The notes below the pieces were generated by a model. It worked only from the letters and a program-made list of their open reading frames with translations. It was not told the origin of the DNA and did no database searches. Both the position numbers and the translations under genes were made by a program. Below are positions 1-5,071 of a stretch of 10,399 nt of DNA, one piece after another. Position 1 is the stretch's first letter. Every line of letters starts with the position of its first letter. Source of the stretch: Bacillota bacterium (GTDB lineage Bacteria; Bacillota; Clostridia; Christensenellales; Aristaeellaceae); assembly GCA_023436585.1 (NCBI GenBank), contig JAEZIN010000021.1, positions 1 through 10,399 on the forward strand, written 5' to 3'.

Positions 1-195
1 AAGCAACCGAATTACCGAATCGCTGATACTGTTTTGCAGCTCACGAGCGCAAAGTATGCGCACAGGCTGCCGACGCGCCGCTTCAACAAGCAGCCTCGCA
101 ATTGCCCATGACTTACCGCTACCTCGACCGCCTTTGGCGACTTTGTAGCGATGCGCCTCAATGAACGGTTCAAAGATAGGATTAATCGAGGTCAT
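1..195 (-). CDS. terL: Terminase large subunit, N-terminal 65 residues (cut by window edge)
   Basis: This is the start of the packaging motor ATPase/nuclease that cuts concatemeric phage DNA and drives it into the prohead. Only the first 65 codons are present and the frame stays open to base 1. The protein begins MTSINPIFEPF and carries a clear Walker A motif, GGRGSGKS, at residues 22-29, followed by WAIARLLVEAA and the strand RILCAREL, typical of the ATPase domain of headful-type large terminases. Its ATG overlaps the stop of the small-subunit gene in an ATGA arrangement (4 bases), the normal coupling of terS and terL. The nuclease half lies outside the window. The family is certain from the P-loop, the context and the length available; the subfamily is less so. 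Confidence 0.9.
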   Translation of the reverse strand, partial: MTSINPIFEPFIEAHRYKVAKGGRGSGKSWAIARLLVEAARRQPVRILCARELQNSISDSVIRLL

Positions 196-632
196 TTTCC
201 GAATAGAGTGCTCATCGGTGATGTTTCAATCTGGATTGCGCCGCCGTCTTTGCCTGTTAGCTCGTGATCAACCTTGTCGCGCCATTTATCCTTCTGTCGG
301 TTCTTAAGCCAGAAGATGGCGGCGGTTGTATCAGGCGGGTAATACTTCTCAAGCGGAGTTTCGACAATTCTGTTTTCAATAACACGAATATCGATGTCTG
401 GAGCCACGAAGCCCATAGCGCGTTGATAAAGACGGTCACTAACTTCTGCATCAGCGACGGCCTTACCCTTTTTTATGGACTCCGAAAACTTAGGATAATC
501 AAGCTTCCACTTGTTAATAGTTGACTCACTGACTTCAAAGAAATCAGCAAGTTCTGCATCGGTGTAGCCCAGCAAGCACAGTTTGCGTGCCTGTTCGGCA
601 TACGCCTCTTGATACTTTGTTGGGCGCGCCAT
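192..632 (-). CDS. terS: Terminase small subunit
   Basis: A 146-residue DNA-recognition subunit of the packaging terminase, which binds the pac site and loads the large subunit. Residues about 20-50 (YTDAELADFFEVSESTINKW and following) form a helix-turn-helix of the kind found in small terminases. The middle contains FWLKNRQKDKWRDK, a motif repeatedly seen near the C-terminal side of this family. The last 16 residues, GAIQIETSPMSTLFGK, are as I remember them the same as the tail of Shigella phage Sf6 TerS, although the N-terminal half is a different sequence class; the tail presumably contacts the large subunit or procapsid. The ATG follows a GGAG ribosome binding site. It sits between a DUF2560 gene and terL, the P22/Sf6-type order. 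Confidence 0.92.
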   Translation of the reverse strand: MARPTKYQEAYAEQARKLCLLGYTDAELADFFEVSESTINKWKLDYPKFSESIKKGKAVADAEVSDRLYQRAMGFVAPDIDIRVIENRIVETPLEKYYPPDTTAAIFWLKNRQKDKWRDKVDHELTGKDGGAIQIETSPMSTLFGK

Positions 633-634
633 GT

Positions 635-877
635 TTATGCTCCGGTAGTGAACAGGTCTAACGCTTCCTTCGATTTACGCACCGCTTCGATAGTGCGGGT
701 CGTGATATCTGAATTAGCGCCGCCTGACTGGAAGTGAATTTTGAATAGCTCAAGCTTCAGCTCGTCAGTGCCAATGAACTGAAATGCTTCTTCTGCGGCT
801 GCGTTCTGGTTCATGACCAGTTTGTAAATCTCTAACTGGAATTTCTGTTCTTCAGTCATGGGAATAATCTCTGCCAT
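635..877 (-). CDS. Small phage protein, DUF2560-type
   Basis: An 80-residue, mostly helical and acidic protein beginning MAEIIPMTEEQKFQLEIYKL. I recognise it as the small protein of unknown function found just upstream of the small terminase in P22-like and Sf6-like phages (DUF2560, assigned from memory). It has no signal peptide, membrane segment, cysteine cluster or catalytic motif. It ends three bases before the terS start, so the two are probably translated together. Its place in the late operon suggests a packaging or late-lysis accessory role, but no function can be read from the sequence. Confidence 0.8.
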   Translation of the reverse strand: MAEIIPMTEEQKFQLEIYKLVMNQNAAAEEAFQFIGTDELKLELFKIHFQSGGANSDITTRTIEAVRKSKEALDLFTTGA

Positions 878-889
878 TGTTGGCTCCGT

Positions 890-958
890 TTATCCGTTAA
901 AAGGGATATCAGTTAAGTTATCCCGTGTAGGGTATAAGCCATTGTCGAGACCACTCAT
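890..958 (-). CDS. Possible 22-residue small ORF upstream of the DUF2560 gene
   Basis: A short frame beginning MSGLDNGLYPTRDN and ending NG before TAA. Its ATG overlaps the stop of the preceding 28-residue ORF in an ATGA arrangement, and it ends 12 bases before the DUF2560 start. There is no clear ribosome binding site of its own, so translation would depend on coupling. I do not recognise the peptide. It may be real, or a remnant of a larger broken gene, because all three frames here contain short open stretches. Confidence 0.35.
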   Translation of the reverse strand: MSGLDNGLYPTRDNLTDIPFNG

Positions 959-1041
959 TGAATGGCCTCTGCAATAACCGATGTCTTTCCATCAGTCCGC
1001 CACCACAAAGAATCTTTTTTGCCATAAGGCTGGAGGTTCAT
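955..1041 (-). CDS. Possible 28-residue small ORF
   Basis: A short frame beginning MNLQPYGKKDSLWWRTDGK and ending AIQ. The ATG lies three bases after the stop of the 30-residue ORF upstream, with GAAAG just before it as a weak ribosome binding site, and its stop overlaps the next ORF's start (ATGA). Tight spacing on both sides argues for a translated chain, but length and lack of a recognised family leave it uncertain. Confidence 0.4.
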   Translation of the reverse strand: MNLQPYGKKDSLWWRTDGKTSVIAEAIQ

Positions 1042-1044
1042 CTT

Positions 1045-1137
1045 TCAGTGGCTGCCAGTGTTATTTCCCCACTTACTGGCTTGGGTTGTTTCGCGGTACT
1101 GCCGTAACTGGTTGCCCAGAATAAATTCCGGTTTCAT
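1045..1137 (-). CDS. Possible 30-residue small ORF
   Basis: A short frame beginning MKPEFILGNQLRQYRETTQ and ending TGSH. A GGGTGGG stretch about 8 bases upstream of the ATG could serve as ribosome binding site. It is basic, soluble and unlike anything I can name. It starts about 50 bases after the 50-residue membrane ORF and is followed three bases later by another small ORF. It could be the intact head of a longer gene that has suffered a frameshift near base 1050, since an adjacent frame continues with tryptophan-rich sequence. Confidence 0.4.
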   Translation of the reverse strand: MKPEFILGNQLRQYRETTQASKWGNNTGSH

Positions 1138-1184
1138 TATCAAGCCCACCCGTAGATAGGCTTTGTAATGAACTGGCTCTTATC

Positions 1185-1337
1185 TCAACGCAGCCCCTTA
1201 CCGCGCGCCAGATGCTCAACTTCAAGCATCAGCAATGAGATGTTTAATCTGGATTCACTCCAGAAGTGATCACCACCCTGTCTACAGAGCCAGATGTGAA
1301 GGATGATGAGTAAAATTATCGCTATCATCGAAGGCAT
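1185..1337 (-). CDS. Small membrane-anchored phage protein (50 residues) after Rz
   Basis: The protein starts MPSMIAIILLIILHIWLC, a single hydrophobic segment at residues 3-18, followed by a charged tail ending VEHLARGKGLR. The ATG lies inside the 3' end of Rz with a 13-base overlap, so it is the fifth gene of the lysis cassette. I remember a similar short protein after Rz in several lambdoid phages but no function. A short N-terminal membrane helix with a soluble C-terminus would fit an accessory of lysis or an inner-membrane peptide. Confidence that it is a gene is fairly high because of its position and strongly biased composition. Confidence 0.7.
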   Translation of the reverse strand: MPSMIAIILLIILHIWLCRQGGDHFWSESRLNISLLMLEVEHLARGKGLR

Positions 1338-1792
1338 TGCGTCCTGATGTATTCCTGAAGAGTTCTCAGTGCTGTTTGGTCGCGGATAATTCCGTCCCAG
1401 ACACCGAGAACGTTTCGTCCAGCAACTGGAGAGAGTTCGACGGTGGCATCATTGCCCATGCCGGAGGCGCCGGAGGTTTCGGCTGAGGATGGCACAGGGC
1501 ATTTTCCTTTGACGAGCACCCTGCCACCATTATCAAGCTTGCGACGAAGAGCATCATTTTCAGCTTTCGCATCAGCTAACTCCTTCGTGTATTTAGCATC
1601 GAGTACATCAGCAGCACGCTGGCGTTGCTGCATGTCAGTAATGGTGGCGGTCGCCTGCTTCAGCTCACTGACTTTTTTATCACGCTGTTCTTTGTAGGCG
1701 ATGGCGTTATCACGGTAATGATTAACAGCCCATGACAGGCAGACGATGATGCAGATAACCAGAGCGGAGATAATCGCGGTGACTCTGCTCAT
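1325..1792 (-). CDS. Rz: Rz, inner-membrane spanin subunit (i-spanin)
   Basis: The 155-residue Rz spans the periplasm with Rz1 and fuses inner and outer membranes in the last step of lysis. Residues about 6-23 (TAIISALVICIIVCLSWAV) are the N-terminal signal anchor. Residues about 30-90 form a long charged coiled coil (KEQRDKKVSELKQATATI, then LADAKAENDALRRKLDNGG). The C-terminal part ends QEYIRTQCLR with a late cysteine that could form the intersubunit disulphide. The length is close to lambda Rz (153 residues, from memory), with clearly different sequence. The ATG overlaps the endolysin stop (ATGA), as in lambda, and Rz1 is nested in another frame. Confidence 0.95.
   Translation of the reverse strand: MSRVTAIISALVICIIVCLSWAVNHYRDNAIAYKEQRDKKVSELKQATATITDMQQRQRAADVLDAKYTKELADAKAENDALRRKLDNGGRVLVKGKCPVPSSAETSGASGMGNDATVELSPVAGRNVLGVWDGIIRDQTALRTLQEYIRTQCLR
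1366..1572 (-). CDS. Rz1: Rz1, outer-membrane spanin lipoprotein (o-spanin), nested within Rz
   Basis: This 68-residue frame lies entirely inside Rz in a different frame. It has a lipoprotein signal, MRKLKMMLFVASLIMVAGC, with lipobox VAGC and lipidated cysteine 19. The mature part is proline-rich (PQPKPPAPPAW), the hallmark of Rz1. It would be anchored in the outer membrane and bind the C-terminus of Rz across the periplasm. It is slightly longer than lambda Rz1 (60 residues). The nested arrangement is the classical lambdoid one, so this is a real gene and not a shadow frame. Confidence 0.93.
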   Translation of the reverse strand: MRKLKMMLFVASLIMVAGCSSKENALCHPQPKPPAPPAWAMMPPSNSLQLLDETFSVSGTELSATKQH

Positions 1793-2265
1793 ACCTCAAT
1801 CTCTCTGACCGTCCCGCCCGCTTCTTTGAATTTTGCAATCAGGCTATCAGCCTTATGCTCGAACTGGCCATAACCAGCACCCGGCAGCGAAGCCCAGATA
1901 TTGCTGCAACGGTCGATTGCCTGACGGATATCACCGCGATCAATCATCGGTAAAGCGCCACGCTCTTTAATCTGCTGCAATGCCACAGCGTCCTGGCTTT
2001 TGGGAGAGAAGTCTTTCAGGCCAAGCTGCTTACGATAGGCATCCCACCAACGGGAAAGAAGCTGGTAACGTCCGGCTGCAGTTGATTTGAGTTTTGGGTT
2101 TAGCGTGACAATTTTGCGGGGGTGATCGGAGTAATCAGTGAATAGCTCTCCGCCAACAATGACGTCATAACCATGATTTCTGGTTTTCTGACGTCCGTTA
2201 TCAGTTCCCTCTGACCACGCCAGCATATCGAGGAACGCCTTACGTTGATTATTGATTTCCACCAT
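1789..2265 (-). CDS. R: Endolysin R, lambda-type lytic transglycosylase
   Basis: The 158-residue cytoplasmic endolysin that cleaves the MurNAc-GlcNAc bond of peptidoglycan, forming 1,6-anhydro products, after holin opens the membrane. It begins MVEINNQRKAFLDMLAWSEG, with the catalytic glutamate of lambda R at E19. GRYQLLSRWW and the region up to LPGAGYGQFEHK match lambda R. From memory only a few residues differ from lambda R (for example I for L in DHPRKIV, A for G in STAAGRYQ, EIEV for EIDV at the end). There is no signal peptide, so export depends on S. It overlaps S by 17 bases and Rz by 4. Confidence 0.98.
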   Translation of the reverse strand: MVEINNQRKAFLDMLAWSEGTDNGRQKTRNHGYDVIVGGELFTDYSDHPRKIVTLNPKLKSTAAGRYQLLSRWWDAYRKQLGLKDFSPKSQDAVALQQIKERGALPMIDRGDIRQAIDRCSNIWASLPGAGYGQFEHKADSLIAKFKEAGGTVREIEV

Positions 2266-2572
2266 CTTCTACTCCGGCTTTTTTAGCAGCGAAGCGTTTG
2301 ATAAGCGAACCAATCGAGTCAGTACCGATGTAGCCGATGAACACGCTCGTTATATAAGCGAGATTGCTACTTAGTCCGGCGAAGTCGAGAAGGTCACGAA
2401 TGAACCAGGCGATAATGGCGCACATCGTTGCGTCGATTACTGTTTTTGTAAACGCACCGCCATTATATCTGCCGCGAAGGTACGCCATTGCAAACGCAAG
2501 GATTGCCCCGATGCCTTGTTCCTTTGCCGCGAGAATGGCGGCTAACAGGTCATGTTTTTCTGGCATCTTCAT
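2249..2572 (-). CDS. S: Holin/antiholin S, lambda type with dual start
   Basis: A 107-codon gene encoding the canonical class I holin with three membrane segments at about residues 10-28 (ILAAKEQGIGAILAFAMAY), 38-58 and 66-84. It begins MKMPEKHDLL: Met1 gives S107 antiholin and Met3 gives S105 holin, with the extra Lys2 that makes S107 the timing inhibitor. The upstream bases GGGGGTAAGAC before the two ATGs match the lambda translation-control region, with its overlapping start signals. As remembered the protein equals lambda S apart from a G for R near the end (VEDGGNQ). It is the first gene of the late operon after PR'. Confidence 0.98.
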   Translation of the reverse strand: MKMPEKHDLLAAILAAKEQGIGAILAFAMAYLRGRYNGGAFTKTVIDATMCAIIAWFIRDLLDFAGLSSNLAYITSVFIGYIGTDSIGSLIKRFAAKKAGVEDGGNQ

Positions 2573-2621
2573 GTCTTACCCCCAATAAGGGGATTTGCTC
2601 TATTTAATTAGGAATAAGGTC

Positions 2622-2673
2622 GATTACTGATAGAACAAATCCAGGCTACTGTGTTTAGTAATCAGATTTGTTC
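2622..2673 (-). repeat. Two interleaved inverted repeats in the holin leader
   Basis: GATTACT (2622-2628) pairs with AGTAATC (2657-2663), and GAACAAATC (2633-2641) pairs with GATTTGTTC (2665-2673). The two repeats interleave instead of nesting, so together they could form an H-type pseudoknot in the late mRNA, or two alternative hairpins. They lie 50-100 bases before the S start. I believe the same bases occur in lambda. A regulatory role is inference. Confidence 0.6.
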
Positions 2674-2697
2674 GTGACCGATATGCACGGGCAAAAC

Positions 2698-2727
2698 GGC
2701 AGGAGGTTGTTAGCGCAACCTCCTGCC
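2698..2727 (-). repeat. Perfect 12-bp inverted repeat in the late leader
   Basis: GGCAGGAGGTTG (2698-2709) and CAACCTCCTGCC (2716-2727) are perfect inverted repeats around a 6-base loop. In the late transcript (minus) the hairpin is followed by GTTTTGCC, so it resembles a weak intrinsic terminator that Q-modified polymerase would read through. It could also simply be a stable leader structure. The match to lambda sequence starts just upstream of it, near 2742. Confidence 0.6.
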
Positions 2728-2740
2728 ACCCGCTTTCACG

Positions 2741-2768
2741 AAGCCAGCCATTGCGCTGGTTTTCTTTT
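2741..2768 (+). terminator. Possible intrinsic terminator on the plus strand
   Basis: CCAGC (2744-2748) and GCTGG (2755-2759) form a hairpin extended by three weak pairs to AAGCCAGC, with a CATTGC loop, followed directly by TTTTCTTTT. It reads only in the plus direction, against the late operon. No convincing plus promoter is visible upstream, so what it would stop is unknown. Confidence 0.4.
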
Positions 2769-2805
2769 ATGCAAAGCACACCGCACCGTAGCCACAGCGG
2801 ATAAG

Positions 2806-2865
2806 GTGATTATTTTGGTCTGTCTGGTATTTGGTTTGATGCGCTTTCAGAAAGGTCGTGCTTAA
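2806..2865 (+). CDS. Speculative 19-residue hydrophobic peptide ORF
   Basis: A GTG-started frame would encode MIILVCLVFGLMRFQKGRA, a hydrophobic helix with a basic tail. The stop is 8 bases before a hairpin terminator usable on this strand, and a possible plus-strand terminator lies 38 bases upstream. GGATAAGG before the GTG is a weak ribosome binding site. The shape resembles tiny type I toxin or phage membrane peptides, but I recognise no family and the frame could be chance within a short non-lambda insert. Confidence 0.2.
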   Translation: MIILVCLVFGLMRFQKGRA

Positions 2866-2901
2866 AACGCAAAAAGCCCCGAGCTATTAACTCAGGGCTT
2901 T
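2862..2901 (-). terminator. tR'-like terminator downstream of PR'
   Basis: On the minus strand AAAGCCCTGAG (2901-2891) pairs with CTCGGGGCTTT (2883-2873) through 11 pairs including one G-U, with a 7-base loop, followed by TT GCG TTTT. It ends the constitutive PR' transcript unless Q modifies polymerase. The same hairpin is followed by TTTATTT on the plus strand and could act in both directions. In lambda the terminator lies about 194 bases from the start; here the distance is about 58. Confidence 0.85.
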
Positions 2902-2928
2902 ATTTAACGAGTGCATTTATCCATCGTT
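2866..2928 (-). ncRNA. Short 6S-like leader RNA from PR'
   Basis: Transcription from PR' is expected to begin at the A at 2928, by alignment with lambda, and to stop after the hairpin ending near 2871, giving an RNA of roughly 60 bases. The first bases AACGATGG, which in lambda form the sigma-dependent pause signal used for Q loading, are retained. The rest of the lambda 6S RNA is absent and replaced. Confidence 0.6.
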
Positions 2929-2963
2929 GAGTCAAATTTACCCAACTTTATTCAAAAAGTCAA
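2926..2963 (-). promoter_or_regulatory. Late promoter PR' with Q-utilisation region
   Basis: The -35 TTGACT (2963-2958) and -10 TAAATT (2940-2935) are 17 bases apart, and the spacer TTTTGAATAAAGTTGGG is close to the lambda spacer, which carries the Q-binding element. The downstream AACGATGG start region is the lambda pause element. It drives the lysis and packaging genes once Q is made. Confidence 0.9.
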
Positions 2964-3005
2964 TATTATGCCGTTAATTTGTTGCCATCCGTGGCAATCA
3001 TGCTG

Positions 3006-3629
3006 CTAACGTGTGACCGCATTCAAAATGTTGTCTGCGATTGACTCTTCTTTGTGGCATTGCACCACCAGAGCGTCATACAGCGGCTTAACAGTGCGTG
3101 ACCAGGTGGGTTGGGTAAGATTTGGGATTAGCATCGTCACAGCGCGATATGCGGCGCTTGCTGGCATCCTTGAATAGCCGACACCTTTGCATCTTCCGCA
3201 TTCTTTCTCAACAACTCTCCCCCACTGCTCTGTTTTTGCTATATCAACCGCACGGCCTGTACCGTGACAATCTCTGCATCTTGCACCCGGCGTCGCGGCA
3301 CTACGGCAATAATCCGCATAAGCGAATGTTGCGAGCACTTGCAGTACCTTTGCCTTAGTATTTCCTTCAAGCTTTGCCACACCACGGTATTTCCCCGATA
3401 CCTTGTGTGCAAATTGCATCAGATAGTTGATAGCCTTTTGTTTGTCGTTCTGGCTGAGTTCATGCTTACCGCAGAATGCAGCCATTCCGAATCCGGCTTG
3501 TGATTGCGCCATCCCCATAGCAGCCATCACATCAGTACCGGAAAGAGAGTCAGAAGCCGTGGCCCGTGGTGAGTCGCTCATCATCGGGCTTTTTGGCGAA
3601 TGAAATTTAGCTACGCTTTCGAGTCTCAT
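3006..3629 (-). CDS. Q: Late antiterminator Q, lambda type
   Basis: The 207-residue Q binds DNA at the qut site in PR', joins the paused RNA polymerase and lets it pass terminators, switching on late genes. It starts MRLESVAKFHSPKSPMMSD and has a zinc-binding set CRDC (C118, C121) and CGRC (C144, C147), as in lambda Q. From memory only about one residue (Q for L in TEQWGR) differs. The ATG overlaps the ninH stop (ATGA). Because the PR' element downstream is lambda-like, the Q/qut pair is matched. The CII-dependent antisense promoter paQ lies within this gene. Confidence 0.98.
   Translation of the reverse strand: MRLESVAKFHSPKSPMMSDSPRATASDSLSGTDVMAAMGMAQSQAGFGMAAFCGKHELSQNDKQKAINYLMQFAHKVSGKYRGVAKLEGNTKAKVLQVLATFAYADYCRSAATPGARCRDCHGTGRAVDIAKTEQWGRVVEKECGRCKGVGYSRMPASAAYRAVTMLIPNLTQPTWSRTVKPLYDALVVQCHKEESIADNILNAVTR
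3329..3361 (+). promoter_or_regulatory. paQ, CII-dependent antisense promoter in Q
   Basis: TTGC GAGCAC TTGC (3329-3342) is a perfect CII site (TTGC-N6-TTGC) and TAGTAT (3356-3361) follows 13 bases later, the same geometry as PRE. Transcription runs against Q and lowers Q expression when CII is high, favouring lysogeny as in lambda. Confidence 0.85.
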
Positions 3630-3814
3630 CGTCTTCCCCTCTTGCCCTGTTTGACCATCAGGACGCCGTTAACTATTACATGACGCTCGCCTTTGCTGTC
3701 TCGGTTGTACTTGAGCACTGTTCCTCTTGCGCAGGAAAGCATCCTTGCCACTTCAGTCTGATTGCCTCGTGTCTGGATAAGAAGCTCTGGTATCGTTTGA
3801 ATTGTGGCGTTCAT
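3626..3814 (-). CDS. ninH: NinH, small HTH protein
   Basis: A 62-residue basic protein. Residues about 17-36 (GNQTEVARMLSCARGTVLKY) are a Fis-like helix-turn-helix, followed by HVIVNGVLMVKQG, the conserved tail of lambda NinH. Its role is unknown; DNA binding is inferred from the HTH. It overlaps rusA upstream and Q downstream by 4 bases each. The lambda order has ninI (a phosphatase) between ninH and Q; here ninI is absent. Confidence 0.9.
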   Translation of the reverse strand: MNATIQTIPELLIQTRGNQTEVARMLSCARGTVLKYNRDSKGERHVIVNGVLMVKQGKRGRR

Positions 3815-4173
3815 GCGTTCTCCAGTTCGGTGATTTTTATTCCAAGCCTTCCGCCTGGTACTTTCACGCCACGAATTACGCGAATGTCATCGAATTGCTC
3901 GTCGTCTTCCGCAAATCCGGCGTGGATAAGGGAATCGAGTAAACCTTTCAGGATGTTATCGAGGTCGCGGCGGCGGGAGTCTGGAACGTCTGCGATGACT
4001 TTGATGCGGAGTCGTGATTTGGTGAAAATGTCTAACTTGAGTTGGCGGATGATTTGCTGAACGTCTTTTCGGTATTTCTGGCCTTTATCGCTGATGTAGT
4101 ATTGGCTTCCCCGTCTTCGCCAGTAGGTGTTCACCGACGGCGGGTATGGAAGCACAAACTGATATTCGTTCAT
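3811..4173 (-). CDS. rusA: RusA-family Holliday junction resolvase
   Basis: A 120-residue endonuclease that resolves four-way DNA junctions formed during phage recombination and replication, probably removing branches before packaging. The family signature is complete: LPYPPSVNTYWRR near the N-terminus and DSRRRDLDNILKGLLDSL, with acidic residues D70, D72 and D91 at exactly the catalytic positions known for E. coli RusA. The length equals RusA of the DLP12 prophage. In lambda this place in the nin region holds ninG (rap), another recombination nuclease, so one resolvase seems to have replaced the other. It overlaps its neighbours by 4 bases on both sides. Confidence 0.96.
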   Translation of the reverse strand: MNEYQFVLPYPPSVNTYWRRRGSQYYISDKGQKYRKDVQQIIRQLKLDIFTKSRLRIKVIADVPDSRRRDLDNILKGLLDSLIHAGFAEDDEQFDDIRVIRGVKVPGGRLGIKITELENA

Positions 4174-4460
4174 GGCTTAATCTTTCCCTCCTTCAGCAGT
4201 ATCGCCTGCGTCCTGATCACGCCTTCGAGGTGGTAAAGTCTGGCGTCTTTGTTGTCGAGGTTATGGGTGCGTCGGTCGATCTCCGCGTGGCAGTCACTAC
4301 AAGCCCATGCGCCGATCAGGTCGTCAGGCTTCATTCCCGTTCCGCAAATTCCAGCCATCCGGTAATGTGCCAGAACTGTAGTTTCAGGATTACCATTGCA
4401 TATTCCGTAAATACGTACCTGGCATTCTCTGCCGCGTGCTTCTTTGCGTAGGTTAGCCAT
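4170..4460 (-). CDS. DUF1364 family protein, probable HNH-like nuclease
   Basis: A 96-residue protein beginning MANLRKEARGRECQVRI. It has C13, C21, LAHYRM (H32), C39, then WACSDCHAEIDRR (C54, C57, H58), a pattern of paired cysteines and histidines typical of zinc-stabilised HNH folds; I assign it to DUF1364 from memory. It would be a DNA nuclease or DNA-binding partner in recombination, which fits its position directly before rusA (ATGA overlap). Catalysis is not demonstrated. Its ATG shares a base with the upstream stop (TAATG). Confidence 0.8.
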   Translation of the reverse strand: MANLRKEARGRECQVRIYGICNGNPETTVLAHYRMAGICGTGMKPDDLIGAWACSDCHAEIDRRTHNLDNKDARLYHLEGVIRTQAILLKEGKIKP

Positions 4461-4729
4461 TATGGTTCACTCCAGTAATTCTCAATTGCAGCAGCCATTC
4501 TCTGCATCCACTCAGCCAGCTTTAACGCGGCTTCTCTTTCAGAACCACATTTAGGGAAATCCTTCATTTCCATGCTGGCCTTATATGTTCTGAATGCCAG
4601 GTCTCCGGTAATAACCAACTCCTGATCAAGCACCGAGCGTTTATTCCGGTGTTGAACGTAATAGACAGATTCAGTCCGCATTTCTTCTCTGTCTTTTTTG
4701 AAGGAAATAAGCTCAGAGAAATCACTCAT
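4460..4729 (-). CDS. Unknown nin-region protein (89 residues)
   Basis: A soluble protein starting MSDFSELISFKKDREEMRT and ending AAAIENYWSEP. The C-terminal half, EAALKLAEWMQRMAAAIE, is predicted helical; the middle contains ELVITGDLAFRTYKAS, probably beta. There is no membrane segment, zinc motif or known catalytic motif, and I cannot name its family. The start lies inside the 3' end of ninF (8-base overlap) and the stop abuts the DUF1364 gene, so it is a standard member of the operon. The position suggests a recombination or DNA accessory role, but that is inference. Confidence 0.75.
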   Translation of the reverse strand: MSDFSELISFKKDREEMRTESVYYVQHRNKRSVLDQELVITGDLAFRTYKASMEMKDFPKCGSEREAALKLAEWMQRMAAAIENYWSEP

Positions 4730-4892
4730 CGTCTTCTTCCTCGTACATTGAGCTATTCGGATCGCTCATCAGTTCTGCGCAGCAGTGCTCACACACGTGA
4801 ACTTCCAGCACATGCAGCTTCTGACCGCAGTTAGCGCACGTTAAAGCTCGCTCGACGCTTCCTTGTTCGTAACTTCGATTTTGGTCAATCAC
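4722..4892 (-). CDS. ninF: NinF, small zinc-ribbon protein
   Basis: A 56-residue protein with a GTG start: MIDQNRSYEQGSVERALTCA at the front, then cysteine pairs C19/C22 (CANC) and C34/C37 (CEHC), and an acidic tail MYEEEDDE. This equals lambda NinF in length and, as I remember it, in nearly all residues. The two CxxC pairs suggest a zinc ribbon; function is unknown. The GTG overlaps the ninE stop (GTGA), and its end overlaps the next gene. The short length and GTG start make it easy to miss. Confidence 0.9.
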   Translation of the reverse strand: MIDQNRSYEQGSVERALTCANCGQKLHVLEVHVCEHCCAELMSDPNSSMYEEEDDE

Positions 4893-5071
4893 CTTGTTTT
4901 CCTCGCACGTTCTCTAAGCCACCGGATATCCCACAGGCGAGCCGTGTAATTGAAGGTTTTTACGTCAGATTCTTTTGGGATTGGCTTGCGTTTATTTCTG
5001 GAGCGTTTCGTTGGAAGGTATTTGCAGTTTTCGCAGATGATGTCGGTGAAACTTCGTCGCTGTCGCCTCAT
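4889..5071 (-). CDS. ninE: NinE, small basic phage protein
   Basis: A 60-residue, very basic protein starting MRRQRRSFTDIICENCKYLP, with CENC at residues 13-16 and the tail ARLWDIRWLRERARKTR. It matches lambda NinE in length and sequence. The charge and the CxxC suggest nucleic acid binding, but no function is established. ATGA overlap with ninB upstream, GTGA overlap with ninF downstream. In lambda ninC and ninD lie between ninB and ninE; both are missing here. Confidence 0.92.
   Translation of the reverse strand: MRRQRRSFTDIICENCKYLPTKRSRNKRKPIPKESDVKTFNYTARLWDIRWLRERARKTR

Noticed and set aside
264..524. 86-residue plus-strand and a 64-residue minus-strand frame within the small terminase gene
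   Set aside because: They are shadows of terS with no start signals or recognisable protein features.
2668..2865. 65-residue plus-strand frame over the holin leader
   Set aside because: Its front half crosses conserved lambda leader DNA and a hairpin, with no ribosome binding site; only the last 19 codons were kept, as a speculative peptide.
3680..4060. 126-residue plus-strand open frame
   Set aside because: It is antisense to ninH and rusA, both confidently identified, and its composition is typical of a shadow frame.
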